From: Lasiosphaeris hirsuta | Taxonomy: Eukaryota; Ascomycota; Sordariomycetes; Sordariales; Lasiosphaeriaceae | Direction: 5' to 3' | DNA length: 64,000 nucleotides | NCBI GenBank assembly: GCA_030549175.1 | Contig: JAUKUA010000003.1 | Span: 5,704,001 to 5,768,000 of the forward strand | Part shown: piece by piece, positions 33,888-45,579 of the stretch | Layout: the number at the start of each line of letters is the position of its first letter | Position numbering within the stretch: position 1 is the stretch's first letter | The notes under the pieces: generated by a model | What the model was told of the DNA's origin: nothing | Seen by the model: only the letters and a program-made list of their open reading frames with translations | The model's database searches: none | Program-made: the position numbers and the translations under genes

Positions 33888-35551
33888 ATGGTGCCATCAG
33901 TGCGATCGACCAAGTATCCATGCTCTTCTTTCAACCTCTGGCAATGCGTAAGTTCGACTTCGGTCTGTCCCTGAATATCTGGATCTCCTACTAATATGTA
34001 ACTCGTATAAAGTGCAAATGCCGCCATGGCTCCATGACGGTTGCGGCAACGCCTTCATGTCCGATGTGCTCACATCCGCACTGTCTTGAGTGTTACACCG
34101 AGGTAGTCGAACTCTCCGAACACCGCGCTGGTTCGGCGAGGGCGCCGGAAAGCGCGCCACCTGGATGGCCTTCTATCATCCAAAGGGCACCTTCCCCCGA
34201 ACTGATTGAGCCACCTCCCAAACCTGTTGGTATTAGCGACCCTGGCTGCTTCGGGGCCAGCCCGCCAGACTCATCGGTCGGCGACGCTCATGGCACGGTG
34301 GCTCCGAGCGATTGTTCTTCCCCCAATGCCGGTATGGCAACCCCGACCACCCCGACCACCCCGGCCACCTCGGCCACCCCAACAACCCCGTCAACCTCGC
34401 CAACAGGAGCGACATCCAGCTCAAATTCCGGGTCCGACTGGGAAGACGACGGGGGCGGTGATGAGAGGTATTATATGGAAAGACATGAAGTTGCCGAAGA
34501 GCTTTTCACACGTCCTCCCGGATTTCCTCAGTCTGTGGACCCAACGGATCCGCTCTTCGAGCTATTATTTTCGCGGTACCAGCAATGGCGACAGAGCCCG
34601 GCAACGCACACCCCCGCCGGATCTGGCGGTAGCAACAGTGGGGATATGCAAGGGATCTCGTCACGAACAAGTACTGAGGCAGGTGCTAATGCGAACAGCC
34701 AGGAAGAGAGAGAGGGCTCTGAGGAGTCAGAGGTTAGAGAGGTCACAGAGTCATCACCGGGATCCCTTCAAGCTCAGGCTCGAGACCTACGATTTCTGTT
34801 TGCCTGTCCGTTTTGGAAGCACAACCGTGTCGACTGGAAAGGCTGCTTCGGCTACAAGCTCAGGAGAATCAGGGACGTCAAGCAGCATCTTAAGCGCAAA
34901 CACAGCAAACCCCTTCACTGCGGCCGATGCGGCGAGGAGTTGCACACCGGAGACCGCATGAACGACCATCAACCTCACACTGCCTTCTGCCATCCCCGGC
35001 AGCTTGAGAGACGGTGGCTGTCCGAGGCTCAAAAGAAGTCGTTGGAAAAACGGTCCAGTGGCACCCCGGAGAAGCAGTGGTACGCAATGTGGGACATCAT
35101 CTTCCCCCAGCACCCGCAGCCGAACTCCCCATATCTCGACGGGTCTCTCTCGGAAGACCTAAACTTATTTCTGGAGTTCCTCCTCAATGAGGGGCCGAGC
35201 ATCATCCAGCAGGCGAGCCAGTCCGACAACTTTGGATACCCCCCCACGACTCAGAATCGACGATTCATGCAAATGGGGCTGAGACGGGTCTACGAGCTGT
35301 GGGCTTCGGCACAAGCAGCCGACTCCAGGCACCCCGAGAGCGCGGTGCCCGCAACCGAAACCGAAAGAGAAGAGCAGTCGCCTGCAGCACTTGGAAACTG
35401 GAGCCCGGCCCTAGCTATGGAAGTGACCGCCGAGACCCAGCACTCGGAGATGGAGAGCCGTAATGATATCGGTGATGACCAGGCGATAGGGAATATTTTC
35501 GATTTCGATGCTTATTATGGCGACCACCCCCCGCTATTTCCTGGATCGTGA
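33888..35551 (+). CDS. C2H2-type zinc-finger-domain protein
   Basis: Two exons (33888-33947, 34013-35551) sum to 1599 nt, 532 residues. The N-terminus carries a Cys/His-rich module spanning the intron (WQC / CKCRHG...CPMCSHPHCLEC). Then comes a Thr/Pro/Ser low-complexity linker of about 100 residues and acidic stretches. Around 285-345 lies the fungal zinc-finger block: CPFWKHN, GCFGYKLRRIRDVKQHLKRK, HCGRCGEELHTGDRMNDHQ. Similar domains are common in uncharacterised Pezizomycotina proteins and are usually nuclear. The remaining C-terminal part is disordered and Glu/Ser-rich. DNA-binding function is inferred from the fold only. Confidence 0.8.
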
Positions 35552-37060
35552 TCTTAGGGGGGCATGATGCAGCCTTGAGACTAGGACTGTAAAAGCTCGG
35601 CTGGGGTTGCGCCCTAGCCGTGGCCTAGGTGTGTCGAAGTGTGTGGAGGTAGTTTGTGTATGGGGGTCGGAAGGTGGCGGCAAGGGTGGTGGCGCGCCGT
35701 GTATGCTTCTAGCATGTTGTGGACATGGCTACGGATATACTTTCCTGGTTTACCTATATATCTTCAAAAAGGCAGTGCCTCAGCTGTCAGGGCAGGAAAT
35801 ATAACAGCCTGGTTGTCTGCGACGAATCTGGGCACACGAAATTTCCTTTTTCGTTTGTAGTCCTGAGCTGGGGTGAGCTGTGGCTGATTTGTCCTGAGCT
35901 TTCCCTTGATTCTTCCCTGAGCTAGCCCAAATTCTGGCGAGCAGAGAGTATGGCCCAAATTTAGGACCGTTTGTCGTATATTATTACATGGCGTGGGATG
36001 GTATATGCCATCATAGTTTAACCTATAACATGGTATAGAGTATCCCGGCTCCAAAACTGGGGCAGTAGTTACTATAGAGATATTATGTACCATCCCAGGC
36101 ATTTACTGGTATATGCTGGGATGTCACATCACATGCTGGTATATTCCGAGACATCACATCATATAAGTTACTAGAATATTCTCGGCTATTATATCTTGTA
36201 TCATCCCAAATTCCGAGCTAGGACGTCATGTCCTATTCCAGGGCATATACTGGTATTTTTTGGGCCCAGATTCGGGGTCCTTCGGGCTAAGATTTGGGCC
36301 GACGATGAGAAACGGTAGGCCAGCAACGATGCTGCGTATGGGCGACGGTGGTACAATTTGCCACATAAGTTGCCCTGTGAGAGCATTCGGGGCTCGGTCT
36401 CGGTGTTGCGTGTGTAGTGGCCCATGGCGGTAGGTTCTAGACTGGCCAGTCTGATCTAATGGCATTTCTCAATCTTCCGTTCGCCGAAATACGCCCGCCC
36501 CCTTCATCCGGTACCTTAACGGCTCCTTCCCTTCCAAAATCTGCCCCTCCTGCCTTGAAGAACTCAGTAACTTCCTTTAAAAAAACTGAAAGCTTTGCAC
36601 GCCGTGCGAGCCCGAGGCGGCCTCGAGGCCCCACAAGGCTCGGTACTGTGGTTAGAAACAATCACCCGTCTCTCAGCTTCTTCCGTGGTGATTCGCCGCG
36701 GTCGCCTGTATTGTCTGGCGCCGGGACGTTGGTGATTGTCAATGATCGATTTGGGGCTATCCGAGGCCGGCTATGAGAGATTGCTCCTTCCTCGCGAGGG
36801 CCTTGCCGTCTCCTACCCACTCTTTCCTCGCGGAGACCCAGACAGTTACCTTCTCACTTCTTTGTCGTTAGGAGTCGATCACGGTCTTTGCGTCCACAGT
36901 TCACTCAACTTTGTTCCAGCCATATCCATCAAACCTTCCAAGTCGTTGCTAAGCTGTCCGACACGTCAAAACCGAATAGAACTCCGCTGTCATCATCCAG
37001 GTATGTCGTGGTTTGGCAGAGATCCAAGTATCGACATAAACTGATACTGGGCACAGCACA
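35552..37060. other. AT-rich repeat patch and 5' leader region
   Basis: 35760-36250 is strongly AT-rich, with several palindromes and direct repeats (listed separately). 36430-37060 returns to normal composition and contains the leader of the gene at 37061, apparently with a 5'-UTR intron (ccaggtatgt... to ...gggcacag just before the ATG). Confidence 0.5.
36105..36166. repeat. RIP-like degenerate direct repeat of about 31 bp
   Basis: Two adjacent copies, tggtatatgctgggatgtca... and tggtatattccgagacatca..., differ mainly by C/T and G/A transitions. This is the type of divergence expected from RIP. Similar AT-rich motifs (gctggtatgttatataccat) recur at about 50990. Confidence 0.5.
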
Positions 37061-37854
37061 ATGGCGCCGCTGAAGATGATCATCACAGTGATCGTGATGA
37101 TGCTTGCTGCCCTGCTGGGAAGCAAGCAAGCCCGCCGGAGCTGGCCAGATCGGTGGTATCGACCACTTCCTGGGAAGCGTCAACGATGTCCGCACCAGAT
37201 CGAGGACAACGTCCGGCCTCCGTTCCCCACCGCATGGTTTCAAGTCACACTTGTCATCGCGTTGGTGTGGATGCTTGCGCCCTTGCTGGTCAATCTCTGG
37301 GATGCAATCATTCGCGGATCGAAACGTGCGACAGCGTGCCCGAGGCCGAGCGCACGTGTTCATGGATCCATACCTTACTCCAAGGCCTCGACAAGTTTAT
37401 CCACCTCTTCCGAGACCACCACACCACGGTGCGCCACCAGACTATGGTACAAGCCATTACCAGTCTTGGAAGCGTCTTTACGGAAGACGCAGTTGTCCAG
37501 GCTAGGCGGCAACGAGACGACGCCATCGAAAGTCGCAAAAAGATTGAAGCCGCTAAATCTCTAGTCGACGTCGAACTTAAGGGTGCCATCATCGAACGAG
37601 ACGCCGCTGTAGCCGCCAAATCTCTGGTCGACGTCGAACTTGAGGCCAAAGCTTCCTCTCTCAAAAAGGCTGAAGCCGACCTTGAAAAGGTTAGAGCCAA
37701 GCTTAGCTGCGCGAAGATCGGGATCGGCCGTTTAATGGAGGCCGCCGAGGACCGGGCTAGTCAAGCCAAACAAGAGATGCTGAAGCGACTCGATGATATC
37801 GAGAATCGTACGAAGAAGTTAGAGGAGGATGCTGTAACTATGGCAAAGAAGTAG
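37061..37854 (+). pseudogene. Membrane-anchored coiled-coil protein with a frame break
   Basis: From the ATG at 37061 the first frame gives two hydrophobic segments (IITVIVMMLAALLG and VTLVIALVWMLAPLLVNLW). Around 37300-37350 the sensible frame changes by one base and continues IETCDSVPEAERTCSW, LLQGLDKFIHLFRDHHTTVR, then a long charged coiled coil to the TAG at 37852. No canonical intron of the right length fits, so a frameshift is likelier than splicing. Within the coiled coil KSLVDVEL occurs twice, from an internal DNA duplication (about 37555-37583 and 37615-37643). No family recognised. Confidence 0.5.
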
Positions 37855-38030
37855 GCGGTCACTATGTCTGGTGAGAATGATGGATGAGCGTCAAGGGTCA
37901 AGATCAGCTTTCGATGTAAGCATAAGGAATGTAGTATTTTTGAGGTTTCGTTTGACGATATTGAAGGGATGTATTATATTTGAGTTTTCGTACAAGTCCT
38001 ACTACTTCAGACTTAAAATAAATGCAGAAA

Positions 38031-39719
38031 TCAGCAAGCTCGGCAAGCAAAAGATGCCGGACTTCGATAATAGTTGATACAGCTCTTGTCTCTGCACGGT
38101 ATTTTCGGCGACCTTTGCGATGGAGATAAGTCGGGGTCCACAGCGTGATACCAGTCGTGTGCGGGAGTGACCGCCACGACGCTGCCACCGTTCATCCTCG
38201 TACAGACTGTAATATCCCGACTGTACTCGGTGACAAGACAACTAGAGTCACTTGCGATACTAGGCGAATGTCTCCAGATAGCTACAAGCTCGCTAGTCTT
38301 ATACAACCCGTGAAGTCTGGTATAGATGTGAGTAGTATCTCTATGAGGGTTAAAATACTCAAGCTCACCCGAAAACAAGGTTCCTTGTGTTAGCTTGGAT
38401 GGGTCGGCGGCACTCAACCTCTGGTCGCCCCCTGCCTCGTAATATAGGCACGGACACTTGATATCCCTGAAGCATGCCATCTCGGGGAAAGGAAGTTGGG
38501 GGAACGAGGGAAAAAGAATATCGGCTACGCCTTGTCGATGCCTCTGGAACAGCGTCCTCATTTCCGATGCGGGCGCCCGCCTTTCCGAGGTGAGAGAAAA
38601 GACGTTGGAACCGCTATGTGGCTTCCACTCCAAAGTCAAGACCACCACCCACTCCGATGTCTGATACGCTTCGGTCTTGAGGCTGGCTCGGGGCCAGGTG
38701 GGGGCGTCCTCGGCTCGGCAGCGTGTGTCGTGGCTAAGGTTGCGGCACTCGACGCTGAAGCCGTCGAGGCAGACTTGGCCGGGGTAGTGATCTTACTGGT
38801 GCTGCCACTCGGACAGGTAAGGTTCCATGTCGGCCTACGAAATCTTGACGTGCTCGCACAGACGAACGGCGCCATGGCGGCCTAGGCACGGATGGGCATC
38901 ATAGTCGCCGCCGCTGCTGCAGCCATCGCAGTGGAGGCCGAGAGGAGACCTTGATACGACTGGGCACTCGCGAGGGCACTGAAGCCAGCCAGCGTCCGGG
39001 TTGTCGGGAGTACCGGGCCGGAGCATGCGGCATTTGTCGCACATTCTATCTCTTTGGATTCGACACCAAAGTTCTTCCCTCAGGTCTTTCGGAAAGCGGT
39101 CCACCATCTCGAAAATATGACCAGATATCCAGAGAATGTAGCCGGTACGTATAGCCTTCCAAATTTTCGGGTCGCCGATAATCCGCCGAAACCTCCTTGC
39201 CACACGCCGGAGGCAGAGCGTGGTAAGCAGATCATCTCCCAGGCAGCGAAGAACCTGAAGCATAAGCTCATCGGGCAATCGGTTGATGGGGCTGTATTTC
39301 ATGTTGTGCACATGGGCCGCTACTAAGGGGTCTATCCCGGCGCTCTCCCGTTCTCGCAAGCTGAGGGGCATTTGCCGAGAGTAACGGTGGTGGCGTTCAT
39401 GTTCCTTTTCAACTTGTTGGCTAGTGTCGACTCGTCCCCCGGCGCTGATGGAAAGCTGAGGCGGTAGCTTACCCCTACCGGCTGCCTCGTCAGCTACCAG
39501 CACATCCGTCGCTTGCTGGATTCCATCCAGGGAGGGTGTTTCCTCTACTGCGCTATTTGTGCCGGCCACGTCCGCTTTGTCGACTTGTTCCGCTATGTCC
39601 TCAGCGTTGGCCGCATCCGCTTCGTTGATCTCATCGCCGCTGTCGACTTTGTCCTCTGTTTTGACTTCTCGGCGTCCACATGGACAGGCCTTTTTGATCC
39701 ACGCTATGAGAGTAGCCAT
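38031..39719 (-). pseudogene. F-box protein gene interrupted by in-frame stops
   Basis: From the ATG at 39719 one reading frame runs for 563 codons. It has a Cys-rich start (KKACPCGRREVK), an acidic low-complexity region and a clear F-box at about 145-185 (INRLPDELMLQVLRCLGDDL, RRVARRFRRIIGDPKIW). It continues with a Cys-rich part (CDKCRMLRPGTPDNPDAGW, CDGCSSGG) up to HVKIS. There a TAG (38835-38837) and, 13 codons on, a TAA (38793-38795) interrupt it. The same frame then continues sensibly: DGFSVECRNLSHDTRCRAED, SEWVVVLTLEWKPHSG, HDWYHAVDPDLSP, to a stop at 38031. The TAA could lie in a 42-nt intron (GTAAGA...TTCAG); the TAG cannot easily be spliced out. TAG at a likely Trp position fits a G-to-A (RIP-type) change. 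F-box proteins recruit substrates to SCF ubiquitin ligases. Confidence 0.78.
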
Positions 39720-42289
39720 TTTTGCGGATGGGGATGCGCTGAAATGGTAACGGTCAACCTGGGAACGTCCGCACTGGCAGAGTGCAGAGTCCGGGCGGAC
39801 TGACTGGCCGGTAGTAATACTGTGGTGGTAACAGCTAAAAAGACCTGCCGACGTAAATGTACTACACCATTATGAACACTAACGTCGTGGCTTGCCGTGC
39901 TACCGTATTTAACTATCGAGTTACGTCCGAAAACTGGGTCATGCCGCGGTCTCGATAAACTTAGTTTAGCTAAGGTGAGAAGATAAGAAACTACCGGCGG
40001 GAAAAGCTACCGGCAGGAAAGTAACTGGATACATACATGTGAAAAGCGAGCGGTGTGTATGTTCTCGCGTTTCTCGGAAAGGGGCATTTGTCTCGATGTC
40101 TCCCTGGCGACGGTTTTGCCCACCGTTCAGTACCGCCGCAGCCTAGCGGCGAGGGGTTCACGACAGACCAACCCACCCAGAATCCGCAGTCGACATCATA
40201 TGGCTCTGCTTCACCGCCTGGCGATCGTTTCGCCGACCGCTCGGCACCGCCGCATCGGGACTCTGTACTACATGGAGTGGCCCCTACTACCGGCCCCTCA
40301 CCAGATTCCCAAGACTTCCCGAGCTGCCAACTCGACGCCGAGGCGTGGAGAGCAGGCGCTTTGTATCACTATATCGGCCCTGGTGGAATGTCTACCGCCC
40401 CCCTACCGGACCTTAAGGACTTCCCGAGCCGCCCATCCGATACCGAGGCGTGGGCAGCTGGTGTTGTGTACTCCTGTCCTTGCTCTGCCTCTTCCGGCCT
40501 CAGCATCAGGAATAACACATCTGGTGTGATGGGAACATCTTTCTCCACATATATATAAGTCCCAAGCTCAACTTCCATGGCTGAAATTCTTGCATTTTGG
40601 GATGCTTTAACCGGCACAAACACTACCGGTACACGGGGGATGAGCGATGTACACCCCTCCACGGCCCGGAGAGTGGTAAGGCGGAGGAATTTGTTGGAAA
40701 GCTAGCTTCAGAGCTATTTTCTTCTTTATAGTAATAAGTTTGGAACGCTTTACCTAAATCCTTGCGTTTAACAGTGGCTGGAATTCGTCGCAAATTTTGT
40801 AGAGCGCAGGCGGGTTTCCGTTTATTTTGACTTATCCTCGGTCAACGAGAGAACTCTCAACCGTTTCAGCGGCTTCTTTAAGCGCATCTCGTTCCGCAAC
40901 ATTCAATCGATACACGTCGAGATGCCTATGCCGAGTTGGTCGCGATTGCCCAAAAAATTGGCGGGGTCTCGCGAGGCCCCACGATGACGATTTGGGATGG
41001 AAGATGTATTAGTCATCATCCTACACCCAGGGATTAGTAGATTTGACCCGAGGATTTACCGGCCAGATGACAGAACAGCCCACACCGAAGTTCTTGAGGG
41101 CTGTGAACACACACACCTCACGTTAGATGGCCAACCAGTTCGACACTGTTAAATCGCTCTCCATCTGCTGCACCATTTTTGCGCAAACGGCTGCCTCTCC
41201 GTGCCGCCCTGCCAAAGACGAGGCGATGCTCGAGATTTGTTACGATAGTTAGAGCGCATCCCCCTTCCCCTCTTCTCAACTACTGGGCTGACCACCAACA
41301 TCGTCTCTTAGTTCGTGAAGGCATCGCGCGCAGCGCTCGCGCTCGCCTCAAAACGACGGGTCATCCCGGCATACCGTGACTCGACGAATCCACTGCGTTT
41401 GACGAACACTTTCTGACCATTGCGTGACGCGACGGCCGACCCGACCACACGGCACGAGACTTACTTCATGATGCGGATCGACCACCAACATTTACAGCCT
41501 ACGAGCATGTGCGCGCGAGCTAGTCCAGCGCATCGCTGTGGCGACTACCCCGCTGGCTTCGACCTTCAGCTGCCTTCATGCCTAGCACCGACGCGTCGCC
41601 GCCACACGGGTGGGCCGTCAAGCGGACGAGGACCGTAGTCGTCATGGGACAGCGCGCTTACACAAAGTAGTACGCACAGCGGAAGGTGGAGGGCTGTTGA
41701 ACACTGGCTGGCAGATGGCAGCGCCCTTGTGGCGGTAGCCGAACTTCCTCCTACCCGGCGTGTCGTACCACCCCAGACAAGGAAGCCCAACGGCACGGAC
41801 GGGACCAGCACCTCGCCACACTTTCCCGAGCTCCAGAGCAGGAACAGCTCAGAGTCAACACGGATACGGCCTTGATCTTGTCTTGCAACTACAGTACAAA
41901 AGAGATTGTGCAGCGCCACCCGCTCCGAGTCCCGAGTCTGTCCGGGCTACTTGTTTGAGCTTGGGCGGCGGGTCTCGGGGTACATTTACCTGGCGGGCAG
42001 GAGTTTGCGGCACACTGTCACCCGGGCCCACAGTGACCGCAGCACATTGTTCTCCGGAGCTTGCTCCTTCTTATCCGTCCTGTCTTCCTTCGGATGAACT
42101 CTATTGAGAAGTCAATTAGAGGCTACTTCCACTTGGGCTTAGCTTACCTAAAGGGGATCCCTCATGTGTGCCGTATGGTCAGTGATCTGCGTACGGGGTA
42201 AGCTGGGAATGTACGGGTAGTGACAAGGAAGGGTTGTGTTAGGATCCGGTATCCGAACACCCTGTCACAGCCTGTCGGTCGTACGCCGG
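39720..42289. other. Gene-poor, relic-rich region
   Basis: One open frame around 40055-40558 (plus) lacks an ATG but shows duplicated motifs: GDGFAHRSVPP and GDRFADRSAPP, and LDAEAWRAGALYHY with SDTEAWAAGVVYSC. It may be a degraded exon of an unknown gene. The rest contains short frames of biased composition and no recognised family. Confidence 0.4.
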
Positions 42290-42570
42290 GCTAGGCTATT
42301 ATACCGCCGTAAACACGGCCCGGGCCAACTACGACCTCCTCGTCCGATACCAAGTAATCCGGGTCACATATCCCAACAGCCTCGAGTTGTATAGGCTGCT
42401 GCGGGTCGAGGCCCGCTCGTTGGTCAACGGCCGCTTGTTCAATGCCACGGCGAGGGCCGAGGTTATCATTTCTGCCGGCGCACTCTATATGTCGACCATC
42501 TTACAAAGGAGCAGCATCGGGTTGGCGTCATTCCTCTAGTCTATAGGCATCCCGGTACTTGACGATCTGT
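42290..42570 (+). pseudogene. GMC oxidoreductase remnant
   Basis: One frame reads GLGYYTAVNTARANYDLLVR, then LLRVEARSLVNGRLFNATAR, AEVIISAGALYMSTILQRSS and IGLASFL, followed by TAG (42537-42539) and SIGIPVLDDL. The segment RAEVIISAGALYMSTILQRSSIG matches the second GMC signature (glucose-methanol-choline oxidoreductases, FAD enzymes), which spans an SAGA core. Neither the N-terminal FAD motif nor the catalytic His region is present, so it is a fragment of about 90 codons with a nonsense codon. Confidence 0.75.
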
Positions 42571-44139
42571 TTTTAACAAACGAGCTTAGGATTTACGTGG
42601 CTGTCACACTGCTGGGCTCACCTAAGGTCAACAGGGTGAATCACCTCCTTGACCTGGGCCCTCAGTGATAGCCATAACGGTGGCAACATCGTGGCTCAAC
42701 CTGTGGGACACGCAACACATGACCAGGGCCCCTGGACCCACACTGACAGGTTCATGAGGACCTGAAGGAGTGGAGCCAAGCCCACACACAGGTCGATAGA
42801 TCCCCGGCCCAAGCCAGGATCTCAGACACCACTCATAAGACGAGCCGGTCCACCCAGTGGACCTGGCCCGCACTTGGTGCGTTACCAGACTTCAGATTTG
42901 TCATGGACGGCCACACAACCTCAGCATCGTGGTCGAGGGCTATACTAGCCAGCTAGAAGATCCACATGGTGTTTCAGCGGATCATTCAATAACAGGCCTC
43001 CAAGCTATCGCAGTGGTTCCAGTGGAGAACCTGAACCCCGACGTTCTCCGGAGTCTAGCTTCAGTGGTGACAGGTGGCTGCAGCCAGGCCTAACAAGAAC
43101 CTCCATGAGTCACGAAGGGAAACGTTGTCATTCGACGTAAGTACCAAGGACGTGAAGGAACCTTCGTGGCCGTGAATACCACACCATCGAAGTAAGTACT
43201 AATACCGGCCGTGGACCATTGGGAGGAAGGTCAGTACTTGGCGTAAGCCCTGAAATGTAGGGCGTGAAAGACGGGCGGCTAAGAAAAGATTTCCATGTAT
43301 CTTGGTATTCTTATATATTATACATAGCCTCTATAAAAGAGACGAGGGCCCCGCGATAGATCCTCGAGAGGGAGAAGCTCCCCAGTCCTTTTTGGGAAAC
43401 AGACCTAGAAAGATTATCAGCTGAACTTCAGTGAAGCTGAGGGGTAATCAACCTTGTGAACCCTTCTATTCTCTCCTGACTTGCATCTGCGAAGCATCGT
43501 CTGTTACCCTCTGTGACGTCGTTCCATCTCCCTGCATCAATCCACCTCCCTTGCCATTTACCACTTTGGGTTGCGAAGATCATCCCCCTCATCTCCGTGT
43601 GAAAGCTCTGCATCAGACCAACACCACTGCCGAGGTAATCCGCAGTACGGTTGAAGTGTGAGATCATAGCTCTGCAGTTAGACTCATCGAAGGTGGCACA
43701 CCTTGTGGTTGCCACACCCCAGCCTCACTGTGGCTGGCCTGTGTCACAGGGTAATAGATTTTATATCGTATACGTGGCTCCTGCCGCCCATCAGCTATTA
43801 TAGAACTTACAAAACGAACGTACTACCTATATTAACAATCCCGTACCTATGTTATTTACTAGCCCGGACCTCCCTAAGCTATAGCTACTACCGTAATAAC
43901 AAGGTGCCCTTAAGCCTACAAAGCTACTAATAGCTTTAGGGTGTACATATCACGTAACTATAAGTTAGTTACTACGTTACTTCAATAGTTACTAAGTTAA
44001 CCTACCGGGACAACATAGCTGGCCAGCTAACAGTATACTACCTCCTAGACCACCTACCTCTAAACCCCTAGATCTAAACCTTAGCCTAGGAGACAGTACC
44101 TTCATATAACAAAGCCTTGACTTTACAATTGCTAAGTTG
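42571..44139. other. Repeat-relic DNA, possible LTR fragment
   Basis: Around 43110-43430 there is a stretch with a TATA-like tataaaaga (43333) and GC-rich sides, reminiscent of a fungal retrotransposon LTR, but no terminal TG...CA pair or second copy could be established. From 43750 on the DNA is AT-rich and stop-filled. Confidence 0.3.
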
Positions 44140-44658
44140 GAAGGATATATCGAAGTGCTAAATGATAATCTAATCTATTAGGTAGCCTAGGTCTTCTATC
44201 TATCGTTGAGAAAGAAGTGGCTAGAGTTGAACATAACGGTAAAGTAAGTTGACGATATAATTACTAAGGTACGGAAGCTATATGAGTGTAACTATCGCTA
44301 ACTGCTACTTCTAAGGGCGGAGCTTGCTGAATAGATCTACCCTCCTACACGTAATGACTTTCTATATAGATCTATTCGCTACGATCTACTACCACTACCT
44401 GTTGACGAAGATAAACTAGGTAACTACCTATCGGAGTATGTACCCTCTGATGTGGAGGACCCCCTGAAGTGGTGGGTGGAACAAAAGGGGCGTTATCTAA
44501 GGTTCTCGTAGATGGTAATTACTATCCTTTCAATACCTCCGGTATCTACAGAGTGCGAGAGGCCCTTTAGCCGTGCTAAGTTGATAGTAAGCACGCAGCG
44601 ACACCCCTTGCATGACGATACAGTATCTATGCTTCAATGTGTGCGGCATTGGCAGTGA
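44140..44658 (+). mobile_element. hAT-family transposase remnant (C-terminal dimerisation region)
   Basis: Despite many stops, the C-terminal part reads LGNYLSEYVPSDVEDPLKWW, VEQKGRYLRFS, stop, MVITILSIPPVSTECERPFS, RAKLIVSTQRHPLHDDTVS and MLQCVRHWQ, then TGA. WW...Y..L......IL..P.S...CER.FS.AK is the hallmark of the hAT dimerisation domain. Upstream similarity fades into AT-rich sequence (for example LRKKWLELNITVK). The stops are mostly TAG and TAA, as expected after RIP. Terminal inverted repeats were not identified. Confidence 0.8.
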
Positions 44659-45579
44659 AATTTCATTTTTTAGAGTAGGGTGATTCAGCCAGCGGGTGTG
44701 GGTGTCTGGAGGGGGGGAGAGGGGTGGGAGGGGGGACCGGAGCGGATATTTGTATTGTTCCGGGCTTGGCGTAGTATTTGGATGCTATTTAAATAACTAA
44801 AATATGCCATTTTTCAACTCAAATAAGCCTCGATTTTGTCAAATACAAGTCAAAAGGAGGCGGATATTTGATTTATTTGATTTGGGCAAGGCGCTGGTCA
44901 TCACTATAGAATAGGACGAGATGGTTGCCGATTTTATACCAACTCTTGAGTGTAAGTCTCCTTCTGATTCTTTACTTCTTTCGCTTCTTGTACTTGTTTT
45001 ACTTTTATCGCTTTATCGCTAATTACGTGATTATAGATGCGCCCCCGGCGCCGGACGGAACAAGAAGTAAAGGTCCTCCTCCTCTCTCCTCGGTCTCCTC
45101 GGGCTCGTTCTCTTATCGTTCTTCTCTCAACCTCGCTCTCGGCCATTGTTTTACGTCCAGGGTTTTCTGTTAGGCATGCAAGCACACTTCAAAGCAAAAA
45201 GTTTGTCAAACTATTTTTATTGCTGCTCTAGAAGAAAGAGAAAGAAGGCCAGGATCTGCAAGATCCTGGAGGCACAGATGGTGGGCTGACTGCATGCTAG
45301 TGGCGGGCCAACCGTGGAGTAATGGTGGGATAACATCGGGAGGTCCCTCCAACATTTTCGCCTTAGGTGACTCGGACGTGCCGGGGCCGAGGGCCCCGAC
45401 AACAGCTGACTGACGTAAAGAGATCCCCCCTACCGAAATCCAAGCCCAGAACATACCCCTAGTTACCGTTTGAGGGCCTCACCAACCCTCACAACTCTCC
45501 CGCCGGCTAAGGTACATAAAAACCCCGTAGAGAAAAGCCCCCTTTGATATAGCTAAGAAAACGTACTTCAAATTGTCTC
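44659..45579. other. AT-rich then GC-rich relic DNA
   Basis: Downstream of the hAT relic. Contains G runs and AT-rich segments near 44780-44880, then an imperfect hairpin (aggatctgcaagatcct, about 45249-45265). No gene recognised. Confidence 0.4.

Noticed and set aside
43114..43430. Possible complete LTR
   Set aside because: A TATA-like box is present, but no matching second copy, terminal inverted dinucleotides or target duplication could be found in the window.
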